Below, piece by piece: positions 33,643 through 42,262 of a DNA stretch of 64,000 bases (position 1 is the first letter of the stretch; each line of letters starts with the position of its first letter). The stretch is from Desnuesiella massiliensis. GTDB taxonomy: Bacteria > Bacillota > Clostridia > Clostridiales > Clostridiaceae. Both the position numbers and the translations under genes were made by a program. The notes beneath the pieces are model-generated. The model ran no database searches and was not told the DNA's origin. It saw only the letters and a program-made list of their open reading frames with translations. The DNA is taken from NCBI RefSeq assembly GCF_001403615.1, contig NZ_LN879454.1, positions 318,215 through 382,214 on the forward strand, given 5' to 3'.

Positions 33643-34974
33643 ATGAAGAAATTCATACTAACAATAGCAGGTGCAGGAAGTACTTATACACCAGGTATTG
33701 TAAAAAGCTTATTATTAAACAAGGAGCAATTTAAGCTAGAAGAGTTAAGACTTTATGATATTGACGGAGAGAGACAAGGCAAGGTAGCTGTTATAGTAAA
33801 AAAGGTAGTAGAGGAATTTGACCCAGAGGTAAAGGTTACTTTAACCACTGAGCCAGAGGAGGCTTTTAAGGATGTAGACTTTGTATTTGCTCAAATGAGA
33901 GTTGGCGGATACAAGATGCGTGAGCTTGATGAAAAGATCCCTCTAAAATATGACGTAGTAGGTCAAGAAACCTGTGGACCAGGAGGAATGGCTTATGGAC
34001 TAAGAACAATATTCCCAATGATAGAGCTTATAGACCTAGTAGAAAAATATGCTAAGAGAACTCACTGGATAGTTAACTATTCAAACCCAGCAGCTATAGT
34101 GGCTGAGGCGGTAAAGAGATTAAGACCAAGGGCTAGAATTATGAATATTTGTGATATGCCTGTGGGAACAATGAGAAATATTGCAGCTATATTAGGCTGT
34201 AGCAGAGAAGACTTAACTGTAGAATACTTTGGATTAAACCATTATGGCTGGTTTACAAAGATAATGGTAAAGGGAGAGGACAGAACAGCAGAGGTAAGAG
34301 AGCATGCTAGAAAGCATGGTTTACTGCTTGAAGATATGTCCAAGATTGATGTTCAGCACTCAGAGCCATCTTGGGTAAAGACCTATGGAAATATTAAATA
34401 TATGGTGGATATGTTTCCAGAATATATTCCAAATCCTTATATGCAATATTATTTATTGCCAGACCATATAGTAGCTCATATGAATAAGGAAAGAACAAGA
34501 GCTAATGAGGTTATGGAAGGAAGAGAAAAGAAGATATTTGATGCGGTAGACAAGTTTAATACTACAGGAGAAATGGATCTTTCAGCTTTCTATGTAGGAG
34601 TTCATGGTCAATTTATAGTGGAAGTAGCTATGTCCTTAGTCTTTGATTTAAGAAAGAGATTTTTAGTAATAGTTGAGAACAATGGAGCGGTTAAGAACTT
34701 ACCAGATGATGCTATGGTTGAAATACCAGCTTATATAACCTCCAATGGCCCAGAGGCCATAAGAGTAGGAGAAATACCAACCTTCTATAAGGGCTTAATA
34801 GAGCAACAATTAGCTTGCGAAAAATTAGTAGTGGATGCGGCTCTTGAAAATTCTTATGAAAAGGCATTACAAGCCTTTACTATGAATAGAACTGTAAGAT
34901 CTGCTTTCCAAGCAAAACAAATATTAGATGATTTAATAGAAGCTAACAAGGCATATTGGCCAGAGCTTAAATAA
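33643..34974 (+). CDS. GH4 6-phospho-alpha-glucosidase type (CDMP motif)
   Basis: A 443-residue GH4 enzyme, about the same length as its paralogue at 26000. It has AGAGSTYTPG (9-18), GQETCGPGGMAYG, SNPAAIV, CDMPVG (170-175) and LNHYGWF (His 200). CDMP is the motif of characterised 6-phospho-alpha-glucosidases such as GlvA, so it should split alpha-glucoside-6-phosphates into glucose-6-phosphate and an aglycone. It is preceded by GAGAGGTGG at good spacing from ATG 33643; the frame is open further upstream but without a ribosome site. The next genes point to an aldonate as aglycone. Confidence 0.9.
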   Translation: MKKFILTIAGAGSTYTPGIVKSLLLNKEQFKLEELRLYDIDGERQGKVAVIVKKVVEEFDPEVKVTLTTEPEEAFKDVDFVFAQMRVGGYKMRELDEKIPLKYDVVGQETCGPGGMAYGLRTIFPMIELIDLVEKYAKRTHWIVNYSNPAAIVAEAVKRLRPRARIMNICDMPVGTMRNIAAILGCSREDLTVEYFGLNHYGWFTKIMVKGEDRTAEVREHARKHGLLLEDMSKIDVQHSEPSWVKTYGNIKYMVDMFPEYIPNPYMQYYLLPDHIVAHMNKERTRANEVMEGREKKIFDAVDKFNTTGEMDLSAFYVGVHGQFIVEVAMSLVFDLRKRFLVIVENNGAVKNLPDDAMVEIPAYITSNGPEAIRVGEIPTFYKGLIEQQLACEKLVVDAALENSYEKALQAFTMNRTVRSAFQAKQILDDLIEANKAYWPELK

Positions 34975-34975
34975 T

Positions 34976-35023
34976 AATGCACAATTAGGGAAATTTTTTC
35001 TTAATTAGCATTGCGAAAAAATT
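34976..35023. repeat. Heptad/hairpin repeat (family 3), short copy
   Basis: AATGCACAATTAGGGAAATT leads into a hairpin of arms AATTTTTTC and GAAAAAATT. It follows the GH4 stop directly, so it is transcribed within the operon. Confidence 0.65.
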
Positions 35024-35033
35024 ATAATATTTA

Positions 35034-35076
35034 GAAGCAAAGCTGGGCTAATATTTAGCCTGAGGCTTTGCTTTTA
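35034..35076 (+). terminator. Hairpin between the GH4 and KDPG aldolase genes
   Basis: AAGCAAAGC/GCTTTGCTTTT with an inner stem GGGCTAA/TTAGCC and a short T-tract. It resembles a terminator but lies inside the gene cluster 25 bases before the aldolase, so it could reduce expression of the distal genes. Confidence 0.7.
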
Positions 35077-35100
35077 AGCTATGTTATTAGGAGGTTTATA

Positions 35101-35730
35101 ATGATAAGCAAAAAAGAAGTATTAAAAGAAATATTAGAAAATAAATTGGTAGCAGTGGTTAGAGGAAAAGATAGGGAAGAAGCCTTAAATATAATAGAAG
35201 CCTGCATTGAAGGGGGAATAAAATTAATAGAAGTGACCTACACCAATAAGGATGCTTCAGAGATAATTAAGCATTTATGTGAGAATAACAAGAAAGCTTT
35301 AGTTGGTGCAGGTAGCGTCATTTCTCTAGAAAGAGCTAAGGCAGCCTTAGAAAGCGGAGCAAAATTTATAGTAGGGCCTAACTATGATGAGGCTATCAAT
35401 GAATTTTGTATGAGTAACAATGTATTATATATACCAGGTTCCTTAACTCCTACGGAAATCATGAAGGCTGTTAATTCAGGGGTAGATATCATAAAGCTTT
35501 TCCCAGGGGATTTAGTGGGGGCTAAATATGTAAAGGCCATAAAGGCCCCTATGCCTGAGGTGAGGATAATGGTAACAGGAGGAGTAAATTTAGATAATAT
35601 AGAGGAGTGGTTTAAGGCTGGAGTACAATCTGTGGGACTAGGTAGCGTGCTCACTGAAGGTATAGATAATAACTACGATAAAATCAAAGCAAAGGCAGCT
35701 AGCTTCCTAGCTAAGGTTAAAGGTGAATAG
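35101..35730 (+). CDS. eda: 2-dehydro-3-deoxy-phosphogluconate (KDPG/KHG) aldolase
   Basis: A 209-residue class I aldolase that cleaves KDPG to pyruvate and glyceraldehyde-3-phosphate. Visible are VAVVRGKDREEAL, GGIKLIEVTYTNKDA (catalytic Glu region), GAGSVISLERAKAALESGAKFIVGP, and the Schiff-base lysine in DIIKLFPGDLVG. An AGGAGGT site lies 6 bases before the chosen ATG. The kinase gene follows at once, its possible GTG start overlapping the aldolase end. It supplies the last step of the predicted KDG branch. Confidence 0.93.
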   Translation: MISKKEVLKEILENKLVAVVRGKDREEALNIIEACIEGGIKLIEVTYTNKDASEIIKHLCENNKKALVGAGSVISLERAKAALESGAKFIVGPNYDEAINEFCMSNNVLYIPGSLTPTEIMKAVNSGVDIIKLFPGDLVGAKYVKAIKAPMPEVRIMVTGGVNLDNIEEWFKAGVQSVGLGSVLTEGIDNNYDKIKAKAASFLAKVKGE

Positions 35731-35731
35731 T

Positions 35732-36733
35732 ATGGGAAAGCTTTTAACCTTTGGAGAGATTCTTATAAGATTTACACCCAAAAACTATGATGTCTTTGAA
35801 AACAGCAATGAATTAGAATATTTCTTTGGAGGTTCCGAAGCCAATATAGCGGCCACTTTGTCTTCCCTAGGAGTTAAAACCTCCTTGCTGTCAGCTTTAC
35901 CTGATAATGATATGAGTAAAAAGGCCTATAGGTATTTTAAAAGTACTGGAGTAGAAATGAATAATATAATTATAAAAGGTGACAAGCTAGGCTATTATTT
36001 TGTGGAGAGAAGCACAGGACTTAGGCAAAGCAATGTGATTTATGATAGAAAGCACAGCTCCTTTTCAATGCTTTCTTTAGAAGATATAGATATGAACACA
36101 ATATTTCATGAGGTAGAATGGTTTCATTTTAGCGGTATAACTGCGGCTGTAAGTGAGTCCGTAAGAGAAGTTCTTAAGGCATTAGTAAAAGAAGCAAAGC
36201 GTAGAGGAATATTTATATCCATGGATTTAAACTACAGAAGTAAGATGTGGAGTACAGCAGAAGCCAAAAGCTTTATGAGTGAGCTGGCACCCTATGTAGA
36301 TCTTTGCTTTGGCATAGAACCTATAATGGCACATGAGGAAGATGTTAATATGTTTAATAGAACAGAGGCTACCAAAGAAAATATTAAGCATAGGATGGAA
36401 AGCTTAAAAAACAAATATGGCTTTAAATATATCTTTCACACAGAAAGAATCAATGATTTTGAAGATAATAATACCTATTATGCCTATGGCTTAGGTGATA
36501 GCTTCGAGGAATCTCTAAAGATAACCACTAAGATGGTGGAGAGAGTGGGCAGCGGTGATGCTTTTGTATCAGGAGTTATATATTCTATAATGAATAACAG
36601 TACCTTAAAGGAAAGCTTAGATAGAGGTGTGGCTGCGGCCACCTTAAAGTGCACCATTAAGGGAGATCACATGATAGCAAGTCTAGAGGAAATAGACAAT
36701 ATAATTTATAGTAAAAATTCTATTAACAGGTAG
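35732..36733 (+). CDS. kdgK: PfkB-family sugar kinase, probable KDG kinase
   Basis: A ribokinase-family enzyme of about 333 residues. It starts with LLTFGEILIRFTP, has the FFGGSEANIAATLSSLGVKTSL substrate segment and the catalytic anion-hole motif ERVGSGDAFVSG near residue 270. Its place between KDPG aldolase and an IlvD/Edd-type dehydratase indicates phosphorylation of 2-keto-3-deoxygluconate at C6. A GTG at 35723 could also start it; the ATG at 35732 has better spacing from AAAGGTG. Specificity is inferred from context. Confidence 0.85.
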   Translation: MGKLLTFGEILIRFTPKNYDVFENSNELEYFFGGSEANIAATLSSLGVKTSLLSALPDNDMSKKAYRYFKSTGVEMNNIIIKGDKLGYYFVERSTGLRQSNVIYDRKHSSFSMLSLEDIDMNTIFHEVEWFHFSGITAAVSESVREVLKALVKEAKRRGIFISMDLNYRSKMWSTAEAKSFMSELAPYVDLCFGIEPIMAHEEDVNMFNRTEATKENIKHRMESLKNKYGFKYIFHTERINDFEDNNTYYAYGLGDSFEESLKITTKMVERVGSGDAFVSGVIYSIMNNSTLKESLDRGVAAATLKCTIKGDHMIASLEEIDNIIYSKNSINR

Positions 36734-36741
36734 GTGAGGTA

Positions 36742-38457
36742 ATGTTAAATTCACAGAAAGTAAGAGCTATGGCCCCAGAGATGGATTCCCTAAGGATGGG
36801 CATGGGCTGGAGCAAAAAGGATTTAGAAAAGATACAAATAATAGTAGAAAGTACCTATGGAAAAAGCCATCCTGGCAGTGCTCATTTAAATATATTAGTA
36901 AAGGAAGCCATGGAGGAGCTATATGAAATTGGAGTAAAACCTGCAGATTATTATGCTACAGATATATGTGATGGGCAAGCTCAAGGTCATGATGGCATGA
37001 ATTATTCCTTGGTTTCAAGAGAGATCATAGCAGATTTAATAGAAATTCATGTCAATGCTACTTCCTTTGATGGAGGGCTTTTTATAACCAGCTGCGATAA
37101 GGGGATGCCAGCTAATTTAGTAGCCATGGCTAGAGTTAATATACCTGCCATAGCCATACCAGGGGGAGTAATGGCTTCAGGCCCAGATTTACTTACTCTA
37201 AACCAAATTGGCACCTATAGTGCTATGCTAAAAAGAGGAGAGATCACAGAGGAGCAATATGGCTTCTATAAGGAAAATGCGTGCCCTAGCTGTGGTGCTT
37301 GCTCCTTTATGGGTACCGCTGCTACCATGCAGGTTATGAGCGAGGCCCTAGGCTTAGCATTGCCAGGAGCAGCCTTGCTTCCAGCTAATTCAGATATACT
37401 AAAGCTTTATGCAAAAGCATCTGCCAAGGCACTAGTAAGCCTAGTGAATAAGGGGATAAAGGTTTCAGATATAGTAACAAAGGAAGCTCTTGAAAATGCA
37501 ATTATTGTCCACGCTGCCATAGGAGGATCTACAAATGCCATGCTTCATATTCCAGCCATTGCAAAGGAGCTAGGTATAGAGATAACTGCAGAGGACTTTG
37601 ATAGAATTCATAGAAACATTCCCTTCCTGCTAAATCTTAGACCTAGTGGAGCTTGGCCTGCAGAATACTTATTTTATTCTGGTGGAGTGCCCGCTGTGAT
37701 GAAAAAGCTTAAGTCTTATCTGAATTTAGAGGTTATGACCGTTACAGGAAAAACCTTAGGGGAGAATCTTGAAGAGTTTAACCCAGAAGAGGCTTATGGA
37801 GATTACTATAAGATTAAGCAGGGCTTTGATCCTAAGCAGGTTATCTTTGACATAGAAAATCCCATAAGCAAAAGTGGGGCAGTGTCAGTTCTAAAGGGAA
37901 ATTTAGCTCCAGAGGGCTGCGTCATAAAACACTCTGCCTTACCAAAGTCCATGTGGGATATAACCCTAAAGGCCAGAGTTTTTGATAGAGAAGAGGATGC
38001 TTTTGAGGCTGTGATAACTAGGGATATAAAGCCTGGAGATGCGGTAATCATAAGATATGAAGGGCCTAGAGGCAGCGGTATGCCAGAGATGTTTTACACT
38101 ACAGAGGCCGTGGCTTCCGATGAAAGTCTAAACTCTACCGTGGCCCTTATCACAGACGGAAGATTTTCAGGAGCTACCAGGGGGCCGGCTATAGGACACG
38201 TATCCCCAGAGGGAGCCAGCGGTGGTCCTATTGCCCTAGTAGAAGATGGGGATTTAATAAACATAAATATAGATCATAGAAGCATAAACATCGTAGGTAT
38301 AAAGGGAGAAGAAAAGACTCCTCAAGAGGTTTTAACATGCTTAGAAAGCAGAAGGCAAAAGCTAGTACCAAGAGCTCCTAGATTTAAGGGGGGAGTACTA
38401 GGGATGTACACTAAACTAGCTAACTCTGCTATAAAGGGCGGATATATAGAGGATTAA
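36742..38457 (+). CDS. IlvD/Edd-family dehydratase, probable sugar-acid dehydratase
   Basis: A 571-residue member of the dihydroxy-acid/phosphogluconate/sugar-acid dehydratase family. It has CDGQAQGHDGMNYSL (Cys 76), FITSCDKGMPANLVAMARVNIP (Cys 118), NACPSCGACSFMGTAATM (Cys 181, 184, 187) and the late GGRFSGATRGPAIGHVSPE block with the catalytic serine. In place of the usual PCNxHL segment it has PGSAHL (44-49), so one cysteine expected for the iron-sulfur cluster is missing. With KDG kinase and KDPG aldolase upstream and no isoleucine/valine genes nearby, dehydration of gluconate or a related aldonate to a 2-keto-3-deoxy acid is the likely role. AGGTGAGG precedes ATG. Confidence 0.82.
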   Translation: MLNSQKVRAMAPEMDSLRMGMGWSKKDLEKIQIIVESTYGKSHPGSAHLNILVKEAMEELYEIGVKPADYYATDICDGQAQGHDGMNYSLVSREIIADLIEIHVNATSFDGGLFITSCDKGMPANLVAMARVNIPAIAIPGGVMASGPDLLTLNQIGTYSAMLKRGEITEEQYGFYKENACPSCGACSFMGTAATMQVMSEALGLALPGAALLPANSDILKLYAKASAKALVSLVNKGIKVSDIVTKEALENAIIVHAAIGGSTNAMLHIPAIAKELGIEITAEDFDRIHRNIPFLLNLRPSGAWPAEYLFYSGGVPAVMKKLKSYLNLEVMTVTGKTLGENLEEFNPEEAYGDYYKIKQGFDPKQVIFDIENPISKSGAVSVLKGNLAPEGCVIKHSALPKSMWDITLKARVFDREEDAFEAVITRDIKPGDAVIIRYEGPRGSGMPEMFYTTEAVASDESLNSTVALITDGRFSGATRGPAIGHVSPEGASGGPIALVEDGDLININIDHRSINIVGIKGEEKTPQEVLTCLESRRQKLVPRAPRFKGGVLGMYTKLANSAIKGGYIED

Positions 38458-38475
38458 CTATATAAAAAAGCTTTA

Positions 38476-38514
38476 GAAATGATATCTTTAAGATATTATG
38501 GTGCAGGTATAAGT
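38476..38514. repeat. Palindromic repeat family 1, copy E (half-element remnant)
   Basis: ATGATATCTTTAAGATATTAT followed by GGTGCAGGTATAAGT matches the centre and right arm of copies A1 and F, with a re-paired central stem (ATAT/ATAT). The left arm is lost. It lies just after the dehydratase gene. Confidence 0.65.
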
Positions 38515-38574
38515 CAAAAGCTTACGCTTTTTCTATATATAAATAGAAAAAGTGATATAGTGAATGTATAAATA

Positions 38575-38616
38575 AAATCTGTAGGATTATAATTATAGTT
38601 CTACAGATTTTTTATA
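38575..38616 (+). terminator. Terminator of the GH4/KDG operon
   Basis: AAATCTGTAG and CTACAGATTT pair over a 15-base loop and run into T-rich sequence. A second hairpin CTTTTTCTAT/ATAGAAAAAG lies at 38526-38552. Confidence 0.8.
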
Positions 38617-38717
38617 TTATATAAATTTTATGAAACTATTATAGTTGAAGGCATTATTGTAAAAAAGGCATGGGATTTATGTAACAGTATATATAGATCA
38701 TGCAGATGGAGATTGTA

Positions 38718-38742
38718 AGAAAAACGGCAGCATGATGCTGCC
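38718..38742 (-). terminator. Terminator for the DUF1259 remnant
   Basis: On the minus strand GGCAGCAT/ATGCTGCC, separated by one base, is followed by GTTTTTC. Confidence 0.75.
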
Positions 38743-38775
38743 AGAGGTGATTTTTATTAATTAAATATATTAGAT

Positions 38776-39573
38776 TTATTTTGCTAAATCAAGAGCCGAC
38801 CGTAAAGTATGAGCTATATGTTCTGGTTCATCTACTGCCCAGAAGTGCATGAAGAAAAGTCGTGGCATTTCTGTTAACATATGATTGTGAATAGCGGTTA
38901 CTGCAATATTATTTTTCTTTAAGATATTTGCAACTGGGTTAACCTCATTAGCTAATAAAACAAAGTCACCTGTGGCAGCCACTTTCTCTCCTACAGATTG
39001 AAAATTAATAGAATGAGATATTCCCATTGCTGGCGATAACTGATGACCATCCTCTGAAATTATTGTGGTTCTAGGAAATGATAACTGCAGCACATTGTCT
39101 TTATGAGAACCTTTCTGTCCTAAAATATTTTCTATTAAACTCCAATTTATTTTAGACTGGGGTTGTTGTTTTGCTTTAAATGGAGTTGATGTTAAAGCAA
39201 GTGCACTCCTTACACTTTGGGCAAGCTTAATAGGATCTCCTTCACCTTTAATGTGTAAATACATAATTCTTGGTAGTTCATGCAATAGATGATTATGGAG
39301 TCCTGTTACTTCAATTCCACTTTCAAATAAGCTTGACATGACAGGATCAACCTCATCTTCTAATAAAACCAAATCCCCCATCATCATACTGTGATTTTGT
39401 AATTGACTAAATGCTACCCAGGAAGTGAGGGCCAAATCAGGATCTAATATAATGTCATCGATTCTAACTTTTAAATCATAACGTGGAAAAGTAAACTTAG
39501 AAACTCCAGCAGCTGTAGTGCCTTCCTGTGAAAAAATCTTTTTTATTATTCTATTCGTTACTCTTTTGATTAG
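38776..39573 (-). pseudogene. 5'-truncated DUF1259 (LppY/LpqO) gene
   Basis: The minus-strand frame encodes two DUF1259-like halves: SKFTFPRYDLKVRIDD-IILDP-LALTSWVAF...GLHNHLLHELPRIMYLHIKGEGD and a second TTIISEDGHQLSPAMG...AIHNHMLTEMPRLFFMHFWAVDEPEHIAHTLRSAL. The open frame reaches 39573, where it meets a stop. It has no ATG, GTG or TTG in the first 45 codons; the first possible start is TTG at 39435, which would delete conserved residues. Intact members carry a signal peptide and N-terminal helix that are absent. It is therefore called a broken gene. A sequencing error near 39573 is the alternative. Confidence 0.65.
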
Positions 39574-39700
39574 CTACTATAAGTCACCTGAAATGAATAA
39601 CTAAATATTTAACTAGAATAATAATTAGGATCAAAAAAGCAATAATCTCATGCTCAGAATTTAGGCTTCATTGTGTTCCTTGTTGAAGTTCGCTATAGTA

Positions 39701-39754
39701 TAATGATAGCAGGATAGATAGTTTAGTATATAACTATTTATCCTGCTATTATTA
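39701..39754. repeat. Long inverted repeat without a T-tract
   Basis: TAATGATAGCAGGATA and TATCCTGCTATTATTA, with an inner AGTT/AACT pair, form a stem of about 16 base pairs in the spacer between the DUF1259 remnant and the P-type ATPase gene. It could be a bidirectional terminator or the footprint of a lost mobile element. Confidence 0.6.
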
Positions 39755-39795
39755 ATAGTACTTATAACAAATAGTATGATTAGCTAAAAATTAAT

Positions 39796-39829
39796 AAAAA
39801 CAAGATAGAGCATTTTTTCTACCTTGTTT
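39796..39829 (-). terminator. Terminator of the P-type ATPase gene
   Basis: Minus-strand arms AAACAAGGTAGA and CTCTATCTTGTTT with a T-rich tail. Confidence 0.7.
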
Positions 39830-39855
39830 CTCTACTATTATATATAATAAAGTTT

Positions 39856-41721
39856 TTATTTATTTTTAAAATTTAATAATAATGCTGAATTTATAATAAC
39901 TGCAACAGAACCCACGTTATGAACTAAGGCACCAAGTATTGGATTTAAAATACCTGTCATTGCTAATATAATAGCCGCAAAATTTAGCAGCATGGAAAGA
40001 GCTAAATTCCATTTAATTGTATTCATAGTTTTTTGTGATAAACTTAATAGGTGAGGAATAGATTTAATGTCATCACTAACAAGGGCAATATCTGCTGCAT
40101 CAACAGCAATATCACTACCAATACCTCCCATTGCAACACCAACATATGCTTTTTTAAGAGCAGGTGCATCATTAATACCATCACCAACCATGCAAATCAT
40201 ATTATTTTCATTTTGATATTTTTCAATTGCAGACATCTTATCCTCTGGTAAGCATTCTGAATGAAAATTAGTAATACCAACGCTCTTAGCAATATGAGAA
40301 GCCGCTTGTGGGTTATCACCAGTTAGCAGTATGCTTTCTACATTGATGGATTTAAGCTTTTTAATCATGTCTACAGAATCTTTACGTAATGTATCAGACA
40401 GAGCTATAAAACCAGCCTCGCAGCCATCTATAGCAATATAGATAATTGTACAACCTTCATTTCTGTAGCCAGATGCCTTGCCCAACACATCCTGAGACAT
40501 TGCTACTGAGTTTTCAACTAGTAATTCTGCATTTCCTGCAAAAATTGTATTACCTGAAACCATTGCTTTAACGCCACGACCTGCAATCATTGCAAATTCC
40601 TGTGGATCCTCTAAAGTTATGCTGGACATATTTTTAAAATGCGAAACAATAGCTTTGCCTAGCGGATGTTCGGAACGAAGTTCAGCAGAAGCTGTAAGTG
40701 TCAACAACTTTTCTGAACTTATATTCGTATTAAAGCTTTCAATCGCTATAACAGCAGGTTTACCATAAGTGAGAGTACCAGTTTTGTCAAAGGCAATTCT
40801 AGTTACTTTTGATAGTCTTTCTAATGCATCTCCTTCGCGGACAAGAATACCATATTTTGTAGCGTTACCAATACCAGCCATAATGGCAGTAGGAGTTGCG
40901 AGTACTAAGGCACAGGGGCAGAATACAACAAGAATGGTAACTGAACGAATTATCTCTCCTGAAACAAACCATGTACCAGCTGCAGATAAAAGAGCAATGA
41001 CAACTATCCAAGTGGCCCATCTATCTGCCATGCCAACAATTTTAGCCTTACTTGCATCAGCAGACTCTACAAGTTTAATCATCCTCTGAAGTGAGCTGTC
41101 CTCACCAACCTTGGTAGCCTTCATATCAAATGTACCAAATTGATTTACTGTACCGCTGGAAACCTCATCGCCAACGCCTTTATCAACGGGCAGAGATTCA
41201 CCGGTCATTACTGCTTGATTAATAGAGGTTTGGCCAGAAATAATAACACCATCAACAGCAATAGTCTCTCCTGCAAGCACGCGAAGTGTATCGCCAACTT
41301 GAACTTTCTCCGCAGGTATTATGCTTTCTTCTCCCTCATGAATAACTCTAGCAGTACGAGGAGTAAGATGTACCAGTTTTTCGATACCAGCACGAGCTTT
41401 TGCAACGGTGCGATCCTCTAATAAAGCCCCTAATGTCATAATGAACGCAACCTCGCCTGCCGCAAAGGTTTGTCCAATCAAAACAGAGGCAATAAGAGCA
41501 AGTGCAACCAAAACGTCTGCTTTAATATCAAATTCTTGTATAAGACCTTCTGCAGCACCCTTAATTATAGGTATACCGCAGAGAATAATTGCTATCCAGG
41601 CTGCATCAATTTTTAAACTACCAATATGTAAAAAGCTGATAACTAATGATATAGCTGAGATTACTAGAAAGAGTACAACTCGTTTATCTTCAACTTTAAA
41701 AATATCTATTAACTTTTTCAT
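39856..41721 (-). CDS. P1B-type heavy-metal ATPase without N-terminal metal-binding domain
   Basis: A 621-residue metal exporter. Seen are two N-terminal helix pairs, the actuator motif TGES (173-176), the transmembrane metal site CPC (268-270), the phosphorylated Asp 312 in DKTGTLT, SEHPLG, and GDGINDAPAL. There is no HMA domain. The last helix reads ALVHNVGSVAVIINSALLL, which is neither the usual copper (MSxSS) nor zinc (DxG) pattern but resembles CtpC-like pumps, so the metal is uncertain. The CsoR-type repressor just upstream has copper-type ligands, which argues for Cu(I). The two genes are 8 bases apart on one strand. Confidence 0.9.
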   Translation of the reverse strand: MKKLIDIFKVEDKRVVLFLVISAISLVISFLHIGSLKIDAAWIAIILCGIPIIKGAAEGLIQEFDIKADVLVALALIASVLIGQTFAAGEVAFIMTLGALLEDRTVAKARAGIEKLVHLTPRTARVIHEGEESIIPAEKVQVGDTLRVLAGETIAVDGVIISGQTSINQAVMTGESLPVDKGVGDEVSSGTVNQFGTFDMKATKVGEDSSLQRMIKLVESADASKAKIVGMADRWATWIVVIALLSAAGTWFVSGEIIRSVTILVVFCPCALVLATPTAIMAGIGNATKYGILVREGDALERLSKVTRIAFDKTGTLTYGKPAVIAIESFNTNISSEKLLTLTASAELRSEHPLGKAIVSHFKNMSSITLEDPQEFAMIAGRGVKAMVSGNTIFAGNAELLVENSVAMSQDVLGKASGYRNEGCTIIYIAIDGCEAGFIALSDTLRKDSVDMIKKLKSINVESILLTGDNPQAASHIAKSVGITNFHSECLPEDKMSAIEKYQNENNMICMVGDGINDAPALKKAYVGVAMGGIGSDIAVDAADIALVSDDIKSIPHLLSLSQKTMNTIKWNLALSMLLNFAAIILAMTGILNPILGALVHNVGSVAVIINSALLLNFKNK

Positions 41722-41729
41722 TTTGTCAC

Positions 41730-42005
41730 CTAACCCATTCTTGAAAAATGTTCTACTGCTTTAGCAAATTCAGCGATTGTTTTGTCGGCATCGCCATGCT
41801 CTATACCATCACGAACACAGTGTTGTAGATGTCCTTCTAAAACTACCTGACCAACCTTATGTAATGCACTTTTTGCAGCATTAATCTGTATCAAAATATC
41901 TTCACAAGGAACATCTTTAGCTACCATTTCGGAAATAGCTCTAAGCTGACCTTCTATTTTTTTAATTCTTGTTTGAACCTTTGGAATGTCCATACATTGA
42001 CGCAT
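41730..42005 (-). CDS. csoR: CsoR-family metal-sensing repressor
   Basis: A 91-residue all-helical repressor. Its ligands match the Cu(I)-type C-H-C pattern: Cys in VPCEDIL, His and Cys in GHLQHC (His-x3-Cys). It should bind the operator at 42039 and release it when metal is bound, turning on the ATPase gene. The frame is open upstream to 42089, but the ATG at 42005 (MRQCMDIPK) has GGAGG 8 bases before it. FrmR-like sensing is less likely because the C-terminal Cys is present. Confidence 0.88.
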   Translation of the reverse strand: MRQCMDIPKVQTRIKKIEGQLRAISEMVAKDVPCEDILIQINAAKSALHKVGQVVLEGHLQHCVRDGIEHGDADKTIAEFAKAVEHFSRMG

Positions 42006-42038
42006 ATTTTTATCCTCCAACATAATAAGATTTATTTT

Positions 42039-42089
42039 ATACCTATAGGGGTATAGGTATATATTAATATTTGAAAATACTATTGTCAA
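42039..42089 (-). promoter_or_regulatory. csoR-ATPase promoter and CsoR-type operator
   Basis: On the minus strand TTGACA (42084-42089), 17 bases, TAATAT (42061-42066). Immediately downstream is a perfect inverted repeat ATACCTATA-GGGG-TATAGGTAT (42039-42060), the C/G-tract flanked by AT dyads typical of CsoR sites. Confidence 0.8.
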
Positions 42090-42262
42090 TGATTATATAT
42101 AAAATTAAAGAGGGTTTTACAGTAGTTTCCACAATAAAAGGCATATGCTTATTTGATGGGGTTAGATATCTTTTTACCATAATTTAATGTAACATACTCT
42201 GCTTTTGCGATAACAATATAGATAAATCTCAATAAGAAATTTGCAGTTGTTGTACGAAATAT

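Noticed and set aside
36742..38457. Calling the dehydratase ilvD for branched-chain amino acid synthesis
   Set aside because: No ilvB, ilvC, ilvE or leu genes are adjacent, and the context is KDG kinase and KDPG aldolase.
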